DNA from: Pseudarthrobacter sp. | GTDB taxonomy: Bacteria > Actinomycetota > Actinomycetes > Actinomycetales > Micrococcaceae | Length of the DNA stretch: 64,000 nucleotides | NCBI GenBank assembly: GCA_031178005.1 | Contig: JAPSJV010000001.1 | Location: 1-64,000 of the forward strand | Direction of reading: 5' to 3' | In this document: positions 53,245 to 61,589 of the stretch, one piece after another | How positions within the stretch are numbered: the first letter of the stretch is position 1 | Layout of the letters: the number at the start of each line of letters is the position of its first letter | Made by a program: the position numbers and the translations under genes | Notes under the pieces: model-generated | Database searches by the model: none | Told to the model about the DNA's origin: nothing | The model's input: the letters and a program-made list of their open reading frames with translations, nothing else

Positions 53245-53279
53245 GTTGTACACGCTCGTCATATGTGCTTGTATAACAA
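53245..53279. promoter_or_regulatory. GntR operator between divergent ribonucleoside operons
   Basis: TTGTACA at 53246-53252 and the dyad TTGT-ATA-ACAA at 53269-53279 lie in the 150-base spacer between the GntR start and the MFS start. Confidence 0.55.
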
Positions 53280-53343
53280 ATCATAGCCCGTCGGGATGCG
53301 GCGTCCCCCGCCAAGCAGTCCCCGCCAAACAAAGGAGTTTGCT

Positions 53344-54792
53344 GTGAACACACCCATCACGCCTGTGCCGGACACGGAAGCCAGGGCATCTGCTGCACCC
53401 GCAAGCCCAACTTCGGCGCCGGCTGCCAAGCATGGCGCCCAAGCCACCCTGCTGATCATCACGCTCCTGTTGGGCGTGCTGTCCTTCCAGCTGAACGCCA
53501 GCATGGTCACGCCGGCCCTGCCGCAGATTGGTGCCCACTTCGGCGCCGATGCCGCAGCCGTGGGCCAGATCCAGTCCATGTTCTTCCTGGCCGGTGCCAT
53601 CTCCGGCCCCATCATGGGCCGCTGGAGCGACTTCATCGGGCGCCGCCGGGCGCTGCTGCTGGTGCTGGCCGTGATGGCTGCGGGGACTTTGCTCTGCCTC
53701 TTCGCCCCCAGCATGCCGGTCCTGATCGTGGGCCGCTTCCTCCAAGGCGTCTCCAGCGCCATCTTTGCGCTCGCCTACATCGTGCTGCGCGAGAACCTGG
53801 ACACCAAGGTGTTCGGCACGTCGGTGGGAATCATCGCCGCTGTTAATGGCGGCGTCGCAGGTTTTGACGGTTACGTGGGCGGACTCATGACCGAGGCCTT
53901 CGGCTTCCAGTCCATCTTCCTGGTGGTCCTAGGCATCGCCGCCATCGCCGGAGTGTGCATCATCCGCGTGGTGCCCGCAGGTACGCCGGTCGCCTCAACC
54001 GGGCGCATGGACTGGTGGGGTGCCGCCCTGCTCTCGATATTCCTGGTATGCCTGAGCTTCTTCGTCAGCACCGGTTCCTCCGCTGGCTGGGGTTCGGCGG
54101 AAGCCCTCTTGCTGCTGGCCGCCACGGCAGGGTCCTTCATTGGGTTCGTGACCATCGAAAAGCGGCGCAACTCACCCCTGATTGCCGTCCACCACCTGCG
54201 CTCGCGCAGCGTCTGGACAGTCATCGCCACCACGGTGCTGACCCTCGCCGGCGTCTTCGCCATCATGAACTTCACGGTGGTCCTCCTCAGCCAGGACGGC
54301 ACCAACGGCTACGGCCTAGGGGCTTCCATCTCTGCCCTGTTGTTCCTGACCCCGGCAGCGCTTATCGGTGTCTTCGCAGCGCCCCTTGCCGGCTGGCTGA
54401 CCAGCCGCACCGGTTGGCTGAAGACCCTGCGGATCGGCACCGCGTTGAGCCTCGCCTGCGCTGTTGCCGCCGCCCTTTTCGTGGACAACCAGTGGGCCGT
54501 CCTGGCAGCCGTGGCCGCGCTTGGCATCTTCTACAACGGGTTCTTCCTGACGTCGATCAATGGCCTCTCGGTGCTACTGTCCCCGAAAGACGCCCCCGGC
54601 TCCCTCCCGGGCATCAACGGTGCCTCCTTCGGCATCGGAGCCAGCCTCGGCGTTGTGCTGGTGGCACCCTTCGCCGGCCTGGGCACCTCCGGGGGTTACG
54701 CCGTCGCGCTTTGGATTTCGGTGGGCATCACCGCCGCCGCATTCCTGGTGAGCCTGCTGGTTCCCGCTCCCGACGCCGACGCTTCTGCCTGA
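53344..54792 (+). CDS. MFS transporter, probable nucleoside importer
   Basis: A 482-residue DHA2-like MFS protein, about 14 helices: LLIITLLLGVLSFQLNASMVTPALPQI, IMGRWSDFIGRRRALLLVLAV, and FLQGVSSAIFALAYIVLRENL. The start is GTG with AAAGGAG upstream. It is followed 35 bases later by nucleoside hydrolase and lies opposite to GntR-rbsK; from this I infer nucleoside uptake although the DHA2 group is better known for export. Confidence 0.88.
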   Translation: MNTPITPVPDTEARASAAPASPTSAPAAKHGAQATLLIITLLLGVLSFQLNASMVTPALPQIGAHFGADAAAVGQIQSMFFLAGAISGPIMGRWSDFIGRRRALLLVLAVMAAGTLLCLFAPSMPVLIVGRFLQGVSSAIFALAYIVLRENLDTKVFGTSVGIIAAVNGGVAGFDGYVGGLMTEAFGFQSIFLVVLGIAAIAGVCIIRVVPAGTPVASTGRMDWWGAALLSIFLVCLSFFVSTGSSAGWGSAEALLLLAATAGSFIGFVTIEKRRNSPLIAVHHLRSRSVWTVIATTVLTLAGVFAIMNFTVVLLSQDGTNGYGLGASISALLFLTPAALIGVFAAPLAGWLTSRTGWLKTLRIGTALSLACAVAAALFVDNQWAVLAAVAALGIFYNGFFLTSINGLSVLLSPKDAPGSLPGINGASFGIGASLGVVLVAPFAGLGTSGGYAVALWISVGITAAAFLVSLLVPAPDADASA

Positions 54793-54827
54793 ACGCCCAC
54801 TTCCGATTCACTAAAAGGACACCTGAA

Positions 54828-55829
54828 ATGACTCCCACACCCCTGTACCTGGACTGCGACACCGGCATCGATGACGCACTGGCCCTGGCCTACCTGCTGG
54901 CCTCGCCGTCGGCCCACCTGGTGGGCATCGGCAGCGTCAGTGGCAACGTTTCCGCCGCCGTCGGCGCCGTCAACACCCTTAACCTGCTCGAACTGGCCGG
55001 CCGCCCGGAGATTCCCGTCGCCGTGGGTGCGCACGATCCCCTGGCCGGGTCGTTCGACGGCGGCGCTCCCCACGTGCACGGTGCCAACGGAATCGGAGGC
55101 GTTGAACTGCCCGCGTCGAGGACCGCGGTCCAACAGGAATCGGCGGCCCAGATGCTGGTCCGCCTCGCGCACGCCTACCCCGGTGAGCTGAACGTGGTGG
55201 CGATCGGCCCGCTGACCAACATCGCCCTGGCCCTTCGCCTGGAACCCAGGCTGCCGGAACTCGTCGCCGGCGTCACCCTCATGGGCGGGGCCGTCCTGGT
55301 GCCGGGCAACATCACGCCCGTCGCCGAGGCGAACATCGCCAACGATCCCGAGGCCGCCCGCGAGGTTTTCGCCGCCCCGTGGAACCTCACCATCGTTCCC
55401 CTCGATGTCACCATGGCCAACGTCCTGGAGGAGGAACACCGGCTGGAGCTCCTCGCCTCGGATAAGCCGGTGGCCCGCGCGCTGGGGGAAATGCTGGGCT
55501 ACTACTACCGCTTCTACGAGGGAATCTTCGGCCGCGCCTGCTCCGCCATGCACGATCCGCTCGCTGCCGCCATCGCGCTGGAAGCGGTCAACTTGAGGAC
55601 CGCGCCGGTTGTGCGCGCCGAGGTGGACGCCGGCAGCGGCCCGGGACGCGGCCAGACGGTGTGCGACCTGCGTGGCATGCACGTCGGGTTCCCTGCCCAG
55701 GAGGGGGCCCGCTGCCGGGTGGTCCTGGAACTTGAGCAGGACTTCGCGCCGCACCTGGTGGATGTGCTGCTGGGCCGGGTGCCGGCCGGGTCCGGCGCGG
55801 TGACCGCGCCGGAGAGCGTTCCGGCCTAG
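54828..55829 (+). CDS. Nucleoside hydrolase (IU-NH family)
   Basis: Hydrolyses ribonucleosides to base and ribose. The 333-residue protein has the calcium-binding signature LDCDTGIDDALALAYLL at residues 7-23, VNTLNLLELAGRPEIPVAVGA, VVAIGPLTNIALAL, VTLMGGAV, NIANDPEAAREVF and MHDPLAAAIAL with the family His/Asp. AAGGAC lies before the ATG. The ribose released would feed ribokinase. The stop overlaps the end of the convergent soxR by 4 bases. Confidence 0.94.
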   Translation: MTPTPLYLDCDTGIDDALALAYLLASPSAHLVGIGSVSGNVSAAVGAVNTLNLLELAGRPEIPVAVGAHDPLAGSFDGGAPHVHGANGIGGVELPASRTAVQQESAAQMLVRLAHAYPGELNVVAIGPLTNIALALRLEPRLPELVAGVTLMGGAVLVPGNITPVAEANIANDPEAAREVFAAPWNLTIVPLDVTMANVLEEEHRLELLASDKPVARALGEMLGYYYRFYEGIFGRACSAMHDPLAAAIALEAVNLRTAPVVRAEVDAGSGPGRGQTVCDLRGMHVGFPAQEGARCRVVLELEQDFAPHLVDVLLGRVPAGSGAVTAPESVPA

Positions 55830-56284
55830 GAGTCCTCCCAGCGGACGGGGCCGCTGGCCTGCTCGCCGAGTTGGTCGTCCGGGTTCTGGAGCCGGCAGGC
55901 CTTCAGGCTCAGGCAGCCGCAGCCGATGCAGCCGTCCAAGTCCCGCCGGAGGTGTTCCAGGGCCGCAATCCGCTGGTCCAGCTCGGTCCGCCAAAGCCTG
56001 GAGAGGCGGGACCAGTCACGTTTGGTGGGCGTCCGGCCATCCGGCAGTGAGTCGAGGGCGGTCCGGATCTCCTTGAGCGGGATGCCCACCCGCTGCGACA
56101 CCCGGATGAACGCTACCCGCCGCAGCGCGTCGCGGCGGTAGCGGCGCTGGTTGCCCGAGGTGCGCTCGGACTCGATCAGTCCGCTGCGTTCGTAGAAGTG
56201 AAGGGCCGACGGCGCCACCCCGCTTCGCTGCGCCAGCTCACCGATGCTGAGGGATTGGTGCGCCGTGGTACCGGGCTGTGGCAT
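55826..56284 (-). CDS. soxR: Redox-sensitive MerR-type activator SoxR
   Basis: A 152-residue regulator with MerR HTH (SIGELAQRSGVAPSALHFYERSGLIESERTSGNQRRYRRD), a dimerisation helix and the [2Fe-2S] ligand cluster CIGCGCLSLKAC (C-x2-C-x-C-x5-C). It starts at the ATG at 56284 after AGGGGAAGC. It is divergent from an MFS efflux gene whose promoter has the 19-base spacer of MerR-controlled genes with a centred dyad, so redox-active compounds probably induce the pump. Confidence 0.95.
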   Translation of the reverse strand: MPQPGTTAHQSLSIGELAQRSGVAPSALHFYERSGLIESERTSGNQRRYRRDALRRVAFIRVSQRVGIPLKEIRTALDSLPDGRTPTKRDWSRLSRLWRTELDQRIAALEHLRRDLDGCIGCGCLSLKACRLQNPDDQLGEQASGPVRWEDS

Positions 56285-56322
56285 GCTTCCCCTAAGAGGT
56301 CCATTGCGGGCCGCTGCCCGTC

Positions 56323-56353
56323 TTGACCTCAACATTAGTTGAGGTTCTAGCGT
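56323..56353 (+). promoter_or_regulatory. SoxR-controlled promoter of the MFS gene
   Basis: TTGACC (56323-56328) and TAGCGT (56348-56353) are 19 bases apart, the stretched spacing activated by MerR-family proteins. The spacer holds the dyad ACCTCAAC-ATTA-GTTGAGGT (56326-56345), matching SoxR boxes. The MFS ATG is only 8 bases after the -10 box, so the mRNA may be leaderless. Confidence 0.85.
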
Positions 56354-56360
56354 TGCGTCC

Positions 56361-57824
56361 ATGACTACGAACCAGGCTTCCACCGTGAGCGATTCCAGCC
56401 CTCCCATACATTCCGAGACGGACTCTGACGCCGGGGTCTCGACGGGCACGAGCGGCCCTGTAGGCGGGGGGATCCTCAGGCGCCCGTACCTCTGGGCAAC
56501 GATCGGTTCCTGCGCGCTGGTCTTCCTGAGCGCTTTCGAGTCACTGGCTGTCACCACGATCATGCCGCTGGTCAGCCGCGAGCTGGACGGCGCGGCCCTC
56601 TATGCGCTGGCGTTCGCGGGTCCGCTGGCCACCGGAGTGATCGGCATGGTCGCGGCCGGAAACTGGTCCGACAGGCGGGGTCCCGCACTTCCGCTCTACA
56701 CCTCGGTAGTGCTGTTTGTGGCAGGCCTGCTGATCGCCGGAACGTCCACCACCATGGGCGCGCTGGTGGCCGGCAGGCTGGTCCAGGGACTGGGCGGCGG
56801 CGCCATCACGGTGGCCCTTTACGTCTTGGTGGCCCGGGTCTACCCGCCGGTGCTGCACGCGAAAATCTTTGCCGCGTTTGCCGCTGCGTGGGTCATCCCC
56901 TCATTGGTGGGTCCGGTTGCCGCAGGCGTGGTCACGGAGGTCTTCAGCTGGCACTGGGTGTTCCTGGGCGTGGTGTTCCTGGTGGTGCCGGCGCTGGCGA
57001 TGATCGTTCCAGTGCTCCGCGGAATCAACCACGAACCGGCCGCCGAGACAGTCCGCTGGGACCTTGGCCGGCTGGGCTGGGCGGTGCTGGCCGCCGTCGC
57101 TGTTTTGGCATTGAACCTGTCCAGCCAGATCAGTGTGGACGGCCTGGCGGTGGCCGGACCGATCGTGTCGATAGCCGCCGTCGTCATTGCTGTCCTTGCA
57201 GTCCGGCCGCTCCTGCCGCCGGGTACCCTGTCGTCCCGGCGCGGCCTGCCCAGCGTCATCATGGCCCGCGGCCTGGTTTCCGCGGCTTTCTTCGGCGCCG
57301 AGGTATATCTGCCGTACCTGCTGATTGAGCGGTACGCCTTTTCGCCCGCGTTTGCCGGGTTGGCCCTCACCTTCGCCGCGTTGGCGTGGGCCGCCGCGTC
57401 TGCGATCCAAGGCAGGTTGGGCGACCGGTTGGGCCATCGCAAGGCCGTGTGGATCGGTACCGCGCTGGTGACGGGAGCCATCGCCGTGGTCCTGGTGACG
57501 GCCGCACTGATGCTGCCTGCCGCCGTCGCGATTGCGGCCTGGGTGTTCGCCGGCGGCGGCATGGGCCTGATGTACCCGCGCCTGAGCGTGATGACCCTGG
57601 CACTGTCCACCAAGGACACCGAGGGCTTCAACAGCTCCGCCCTATCCATCGCGGACTCGTTGGGCGGCGCGCTTGCCCTGGCCGCGACGGGGCTGGTTTT
57701 CGCGGCATTTGCGACGCCGACAGGATCGTTCGCGGGCGTCTTCGCCTTCGCCGCGGTGCTGGCAGTCGTGGCCTTACTGGTTGCCCCGCGCGTGGGGTCT
57801 GGAGTGCCGGAGGGGCCAGCCTAG
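56361..57824 (+). CDS. MFS efflux transporter under SoxR control
   Basis: A 487-residue DHA2-like MFS drug transporter with about 14 helices: LVFLSAFESLAVTTIMPLVSRELDGAALYALAFAG, GNWSDRRGPALPLYTSVVLFVAGLL, LVQGLGGGAITVALYVLVARVYP and QGRLGDRLGHRKAVW. The N-terminal 45 residues are a hydrophilic leader. Divergent from soxR, so it probably exports redox-cycling or antibiotic compounds. The stop overlaps the convergent methyltransferase gene by 4 bases. Confidence 0.9.
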   Translation: MTTNQASTVSDSSPPIHSETDSDAGVSTGTSGPVGGGILRRPYLWATIGSCALVFLSAFESLAVTTIMPLVSRELDGAALYALAFAGPLATGVIGMVAAGNWSDRRGPALPLYTSVVLFVAGLLIAGTSTTMGALVAGRLVQGLGGGAITVALYVLVARVYPPVLHAKIFAAFAAAWVIPSLVGPVAAGVVTEVFSWHWVFLGVVFLVVPALAMIVPVLRGINHEPAAETVRWDLGRLGWAVLAAVAVLALNLSSQISVDGLAVAGPIVSIAAVVIAVLAVRPLLPPGTLSSRRGLPSVIMARGLVSAAFFGAEVYLPYLLIERYAFSPAFAGLALTFAALAWAAASAIQGRLGDRLGHRKAVWIGTALVTGAIAVVLVTAALMLPAAVAIAAWVFAGGGMGLMYPRLSVMTLALSTKDTEGFNSSALSIADSLGGALALAATGLVFAAFATPTGSFAGVFAFAAVLAVVALLVAPRVGSGVPEGPA

Positions 57825-58528
57825 ATATCGGTAATCAGGCGGGTGGCACGGACTACTGCATCGCCGGCGGTGAAGTCCCTGCCGTCCGGTGCTGTGACGC
57901 TGCGTTCGCGTACCGTGCAGACCTCAACCTGCCATTCAGGGGCTTCCAGAAGTAGCACGGCGACGACCTCCTCCTGGGTGAAAAACATGTCCGATCCCTC
58001 GTGGCTGCCTCCGGGCGGCAGGTGGTCCGGGTGGTGGCCGACCACCAGCAGGGTCCCGCCGGGGCAAACTCCCGCCGCGGCGGCGGCCAGCGCCTGCTGC
58101 CAGGGAAAGATGGGGGAGTGCAGGAACTGGGCGGAAACCAGGGCGAATTCCGGCTCCGGTGTCCACTCCGCGAGGTCGTGCTGTTCCCAGGAAATCCGGC
58201 CCCCGTGGGCGTGGACGCTGCCCTTGGCATGCTCTTTGGCGCGTTCCAGGGCGACGGCGGAAACGTCGACGGCGGTTACGGTCCAGCCCTGCTCGGCCAG
58301 CCAGAGCGAGTCGGCACCTTCGCCGCAGCCCAGGTCCAGGGCCTTGCCCGGTTTCAGTCCACCGGCTTCCTTGACCAGCTGCGGATTGGGCCGGCCGCTC
58401 CACTTCTGCGGGCGTTCCGAGTAGATGCCGTCCCACATCTGTGCGGCGTCTGCGGGCGCAGCGTCTCCATGCCCGTGGCCGGAGTCGTGGGAGTGGGAAG
58501 CGCGGGCCTCATGCGTGTGTTCGGTCAT
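57821..58528 (-). CDS. Class I SAM-dependent methyltransferase with His-rich N-terminus
   Basis: A 235-residue TehB-like methyltransferase: WDGIYSERPQKWSGRPNPQLV, ALDLGCGEGADSLWLAEQGWTVTAVDVSAVALERA (SAM site), LVSAQFLHSP and LLVVGHHPDH. The first 24 residues are very rich in His (MTEHTHEARASHSHDSGHGHG), a possible metal-binding tail. Substrate unknown; related proteins handle tellurite or thiol compounds. The ATG at 58528 has no very clear ribosome site. Confidence 0.87.
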   Translation of the reverse strand: MTEHTHEARASHSHDSGHGHGDAAPADAAQMWDGIYSERPQKWSGRPNPQLVKEAGGLKPGKALDLGCGEGADSLWLAEQGWTVTAVDVSAVALERAKEHAKGSVHAHGGRISWEQHDLAEWTPEPEFALVSAQFLHSPIFPWQQALAAAAAGVCPGGTLLVVGHHPDHLPPGGSHEGSDMFFTQEEVVAVLLLEAPEWQVEVCTVRERSVTAPDGRDFTAGDAVVRATRLITDI

Positions 58529-58635
58529 GGTTCCAAGCCTGCCCCGGCCGGCCCGCGACCGCAACACATCATTTGCCGCAGCAGCACGGAGCGGCGCGCA
58601 AGTGGCGCCCGGAAAGGGACAGCGGCCAAAGATGC

Positions 58636-58641
58636 TAGACT
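58636..58641 (+). promoter_or_regulatory. Candidate promoter of the DEAD-box helicase gene
   Basis: TAGACT with TGC in front (extended -10) at 58636-58641 would start transcription near 58648 and leave a leader of about 240 bases. No good -35 box is seen. Confidence 0.4.
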
Positions 58642-58664
58642 GGTGGAACTTGATGTGCAGTGAT

Positions 58665-58715
58665 GCCCGCTTGCTCCTTGTTTGGAGTCCCTTTATTGGG
58701 GGAAGCGGGCTTTTT
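58665..58715 (+). terminator. Terminator-like attenuator in the DEAD-box helicase leader
   Basis: GCCCGCTT (58665-58672) pairs with 58703-58710, followed by TTTTT, with an inner CTCC/GGAG pair. It lies shortly after the probable start of transcription and 172 bases before the helicase ATG. Further leader pairing is seen between CCGGTTG and CAACCGG near 58790-58835. This suggests attenuation or a small RNA. Confidence 0.7.
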
Positions 58716-58887
58716 CATGTGAGAGGCACATCCTGCGTCGATGAACGCGTTCCATTTGGTCCCGGCCAAAGCCTAGAAGGCTGAAAGCCCGGTTGACCAC
58801 CTGACTTTTCTTCGGCGAAACCCTTGGGCCAACCGGCACCGGGGGCCGATATCCGCTTGGATACCGCCTGAAAGACCGTATAAATAC

Positions 58888-60792
58888 ATGACTACTTTTG
58901 CTGCCCTCGGAACTCCCAAGGCTCTCGCAGACACTCTGACCGCACAGGGAATCGTTGAACCGTTCCCCATCCAGGTCAAGACCCTCCCCGACACCCTGGC
59001 CGGACGCGACGTCCTGGGCCGCGGACGTACCGGCTCCGGCAAGACCATCGCCTTCGCCATCCCGCTTGTAGCACGACTCGCTGAGCGGGAAGCAAAGCAC
59101 TTCCGCAAGCCTGGCCGTCCCATGGGCCTGGTCCTTGCACCCACCCGTGAACTGGCCACCCAGATCAACGCCACCATCGAGCCGCTGGCCAAGGCCATGG
59201 GCCTGAACACCACCGTGATCTACGGTGGCATCTCCCAGGCGCGCCAGGAAAAGGCGCTGCGTGCCGGCGTCGACATTGTCATTGCCTGCCCGGGCCGCCT
59301 GGAGGACCTGATCCGCCAGCGCATCCTGACCCTTGAGGCCGTGGAAATCACCGTCCTGGACGAGGCCGACCACATGGCTGACCTCGGCTTCCTGCCAGTG
59401 GTCAAGAAGCTCATGGACATGACCCCCAGCCAGGGCCAGCGCCTGCTGTTCTCCGCAACCCTGGACAACGGCGTGGACAAGATCGTCCAGCGCTACCTGT
59501 CCAACCCGCTCACCCACTCCGTGGACGATCCGCAGGCCGCGGTCACCACCATGGAGCACCACGTCCTGGTGGTCAACGACCAGACCGTCAAGAAGCAGCT
59601 GATCGTTGAGCTCGCTTCCGGCGCCGGCCGCCGCGTCCTCTTTATGCGGACCAAGCACCACGCCCGCAAACTGGCCAAGACCCTGACCGACGCCGGGATC
59701 CCGGCTGTTGATCTGCACGGCAACCTTTCGCAGAACGCCCGTGACCGCAACCTCGCCGAGTTCTCCACCGGTGACGTTCGCGTCCTGGTGGCCACCGACG
59801 TCGCAGCCCGCGGCGTGCACGTGGACGACGTCGAACTGGTGATCCACGTTGATCCGCCCACAGAGCACAAGGCCTACCTGCACCGCTCAGGCCGTACGGC
59901 CCGTGCGGGTTCGGACGGAACCGTTGTGACGCTGACCCTTCCGGAGCAGCAGAGCGACGTCAAGAAGCTGATGAAGGCGGCCGGCGTCGAAGTTAACTTC
60001 GAGCGCGTCACCGCCAACTCACCGCTGGTGGCTGAACTGGTGGGCGAGATCGCTGACAAGGTTGATCCCCGCACCCGCGCCGCACTGCAGGCTGCCAAGT
60101 CCAACCAGGGCGGCGGTACCTCCACGGGAGCCAACGCCCAGCGCAAGCGCGCCAACCGCTCCGTCCAGGGCGCACCCACTGCAGGTGGCCGTGGCGGCCG
60201 CGGCGGACGTGGCCGGGTTTCCGCTGAGTCCACGCGCTCCGACGTCCCCCGCGCCGAGCGCCGCGCTGTTGCCTTCGAAGGCCGCACCGAGGCCCGCGCC
60301 GCGGTGGACCGCATGAACGAGCAGAACGAGGACCGCGCCATTGCAGCAGCAGCCGCACGCCGCAACGCCCGTGGCCGCGGCACCGCCTCCACGCATCGCA
60401 ACGACGTCCCCGCAGCAGGTGGCCGTGCATCGGCCGGCCGCGGTTCGGACGGACGCGCAGCTGAAGGCCGCACGGATTCCCGCGTAACCCGCAGCGAGGC
60501 ACCTCGCGGCGGAACCGGACGCCCGGCAAGCGGACGTCCGGCAACCGGCGGTGGCCAGCGCAGCGGCCGTCCCGCTACCGGCCAGCGTGCAGCTGCCACC
60601 GGCGGACAGCGCTCAGGCTCTGCATCAAGCAACGGTGGCAACGCCGGAAACAAGGCCGTCTGGTCCTCCAACACGGGTGGCACCTCCGGCGGATCCTACG
60701 GCGCCAACGGTGGCAACGGCGGCGGACGTCCCGCCCGCAGCGGCCCCCGTCGCGCGTCGGCTCCGGCGTCGAACGAACGCCGCAGCCGCTAA
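58888..60792 (+). CDS. DEAD-box ATP-dependent RNA helicase with RGG-rich tail
   Basis: A 634-residue RNA helicase. Core motifs: Q motif EPFPIQVKTLP, Walker A GRGRTGSGKT, PTRELATQ, CPGRLEDL, VLDEADHMADLGF, FSATLDN, and C-lobe ATDVAARGVHVDDVELVIH and HRSGRTARAG. After about residue 415 the chain becomes a Gly/Arg/Ser-rich disordered tail with RGGRGGRGR and many R-P-A-x-G repeats, expected to bind RNA. Likely roles are mRNA turnover, ribosome assembly and cold adaptation. The long structured leader suggests RNA-level control. Confidence 0.95.
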   Translation: MTTFAALGTPKALADTLTAQGIVEPFPIQVKTLPDTLAGRDVLGRGRTGSGKTIAFAIPLVARLAEREAKHFRKPGRPMGLVLAPTRELATQINATIEPLAKAMGLNTTVIYGGISQARQEKALRAGVDIVIACPGRLEDLIRQRILTLEAVEITVLDEADHMADLGFLPVVKKLMDMTPSQGQRLLFSATLDNGVDKIVQRYLSNPLTHSVDDPQAAVTTMEHHVLVVNDQTVKKQLIVELASGAGRRVLFMRTKHHARKLAKTLTDAGIPAVDLHGNLSQNARDRNLAEFSTGDVRVLVATDVAARGVHVDDVELVIHVDPPTEHKAYLHRSGRTARAGSDGTVVTLTLPEQQSDVKKLMKAAGVEVNFERVTANSPLVAELVGEIADKVDPRTRAALQAAKSNQGGGTSTGANAQRKRANRSVQGAPTAGGRGGRGGRGRVSAESTRSDVPRAERRAVAFEGRTEARAAVDRMNEQNEDRAIAAAAARRNARGRGTASTHRNDVPAAGGRASAGRGSDGRAAEGRTDSRVTRSEAPRGGTGRPASGRPATGGGQRSGRPATGQRAAATGGQRSGSASSNGGNAGNKAVWSSNTGGTSGGSYGANGGNGGGRPARSGPRRASAPASNERRSR

Positions 60793-60808
60793 AGCCTGAA
60801 CTTCACCA

Positions 60809-60866
60809 TCGACTGCTGAGCAGTTGTCGTTATAAGCCCTCTAAGCGACAACTACTCAGCAGTCGA
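60809..60866. repeat. Long intergenic palindrome (21-bp arms)
   Basis: Left arm 60809-60829 and right arm 60846-60866 match at 20 of 21 positions around a 16-base loop. The core GACTGCTGAG/CTCAGCAGTC is the type of dispersed palindrome found between genes in Arthrobacter-like genomes. It probably also ends helicase transcription. Confidence 0.8.
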
Positions 60867-60878
60867 CGTGGTTAACCT

Positions 60879-60928
60879 GATCTCGACAGGCTCGATCACC
60901 AGATCCGGTGGTTGAGCTTGTCGAAACC
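60879..60928. repeat. Dispersed REP-like inverted repeat
   Basis: Right arm GGTTGAGCTTGTCGAAACC-type sequence (60907-60928) pairs imperfectly (17 of 22) with 60879-60900. The motif TTTCGACAAGCTCAACCACC is one I know as a frequent intergenic repeat in high-GC actinobacteria. It touches the end of the MBL hydrolase gene. Confidence 0.75.
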
Positions 60929-60929
60929 G

Positions 60930-61580
60930 CTACCAGCCGCGGGCTCGCCACCCTTCCAGGTGCGGGCGTTCCGCACCGAGTGTGGTGGGCTTGCCGTGGC
61001 CCGGGTGCACGTAAGTGCTGTCCGGGTAGGCATCGAACAACCGCTCGCTCACGTCACTGATCAGCTGGTTGAACCGGCTGGCATCCTTCTGGGTGTTGCC
61101 CACTCCGCCGGGAAACAGCGAGTCTCCGGAGAAGATGTGCGCCGGACCCGTGGGGTCCTGGTACACAAACGCGATGGAGCCGGGTGTGTGCCCGCGCAGA
61201 TGGATGGCTGTCACCTCGAAGCCGTCCACGGCGCACCTGTCCCCGTGCTCCAGGGTGCGGCTGACCGGCACAGGCAACGCCCCGGCGTCGTCAGTCCCTG
61301 CAACGGTTGGCGCACCGGTCGTCTCCACCAATGATTCCAGCGCGCGGACATGGTCCCAGTGCTGGTGGGTGGTGGCGATCAGCTCCAGGCGCGGCGTCGC
61401 TGGCGTGTCTGCGGCGGCGTCGGACAGCATGCCCTGGATGGCCGGAAGGTTGTCCGCGGCGTCGATCAGCAGTTGCGCGCCGGTGGCCTTGGCCGTCAGC
61501 AGGTAGACGTTATTGTCCATCTCGCTGACGGAAATGCGCCGGATAGTGATGTGCTGAAGATCGTGAATCAGTGAGTCCAT
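60930..61580 (-). CDS. MBL-fold metallo-hydrolase (glyoxalase II-like)
   Basis: A 216-residue metallo-beta-lactamase-fold enzyme with the metal motif TTHQHWDH (HxHxDH), HLRGHTPGSIAFVYQ, IFSGDSLFPGGVGNT and VHPGHGKPTTLGAERPHLE. This is the glyoxalase II/persulfide dioxygenase-like branch; substrate uncertain. It is 9 bases downstream of the aldo/keto reductase on the same strand, so both may be one operon for carbonyl detoxification (inference). Confidence 0.9.
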   Translation of the reverse strand: MDSLIHDLQHITIRRISVSEMDNNVYLLTAKATGAQLLIDAADNLPAIQGMLSDAAADTPATPRLELIATTHQHWDHVRALESLVETTGAPTVAGTDDAGALPVPVSRTLEHGDRCAVDGFEVTAIHLRGHTPGSIAFVYQDPTGPAHIFSGDSLFPGGVGNTQKDASRFNQLISDVSERLFDAYPDSTYVHPGHGKPTTLGAERPHLEGWRARGW

Positions 61581-61589
61581 GACGCCAGT

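Noticed and set aside
58693..59883. 396-codon minus-strand open frame
   Set aside because: Antisense to the DEAD-box helicase core.
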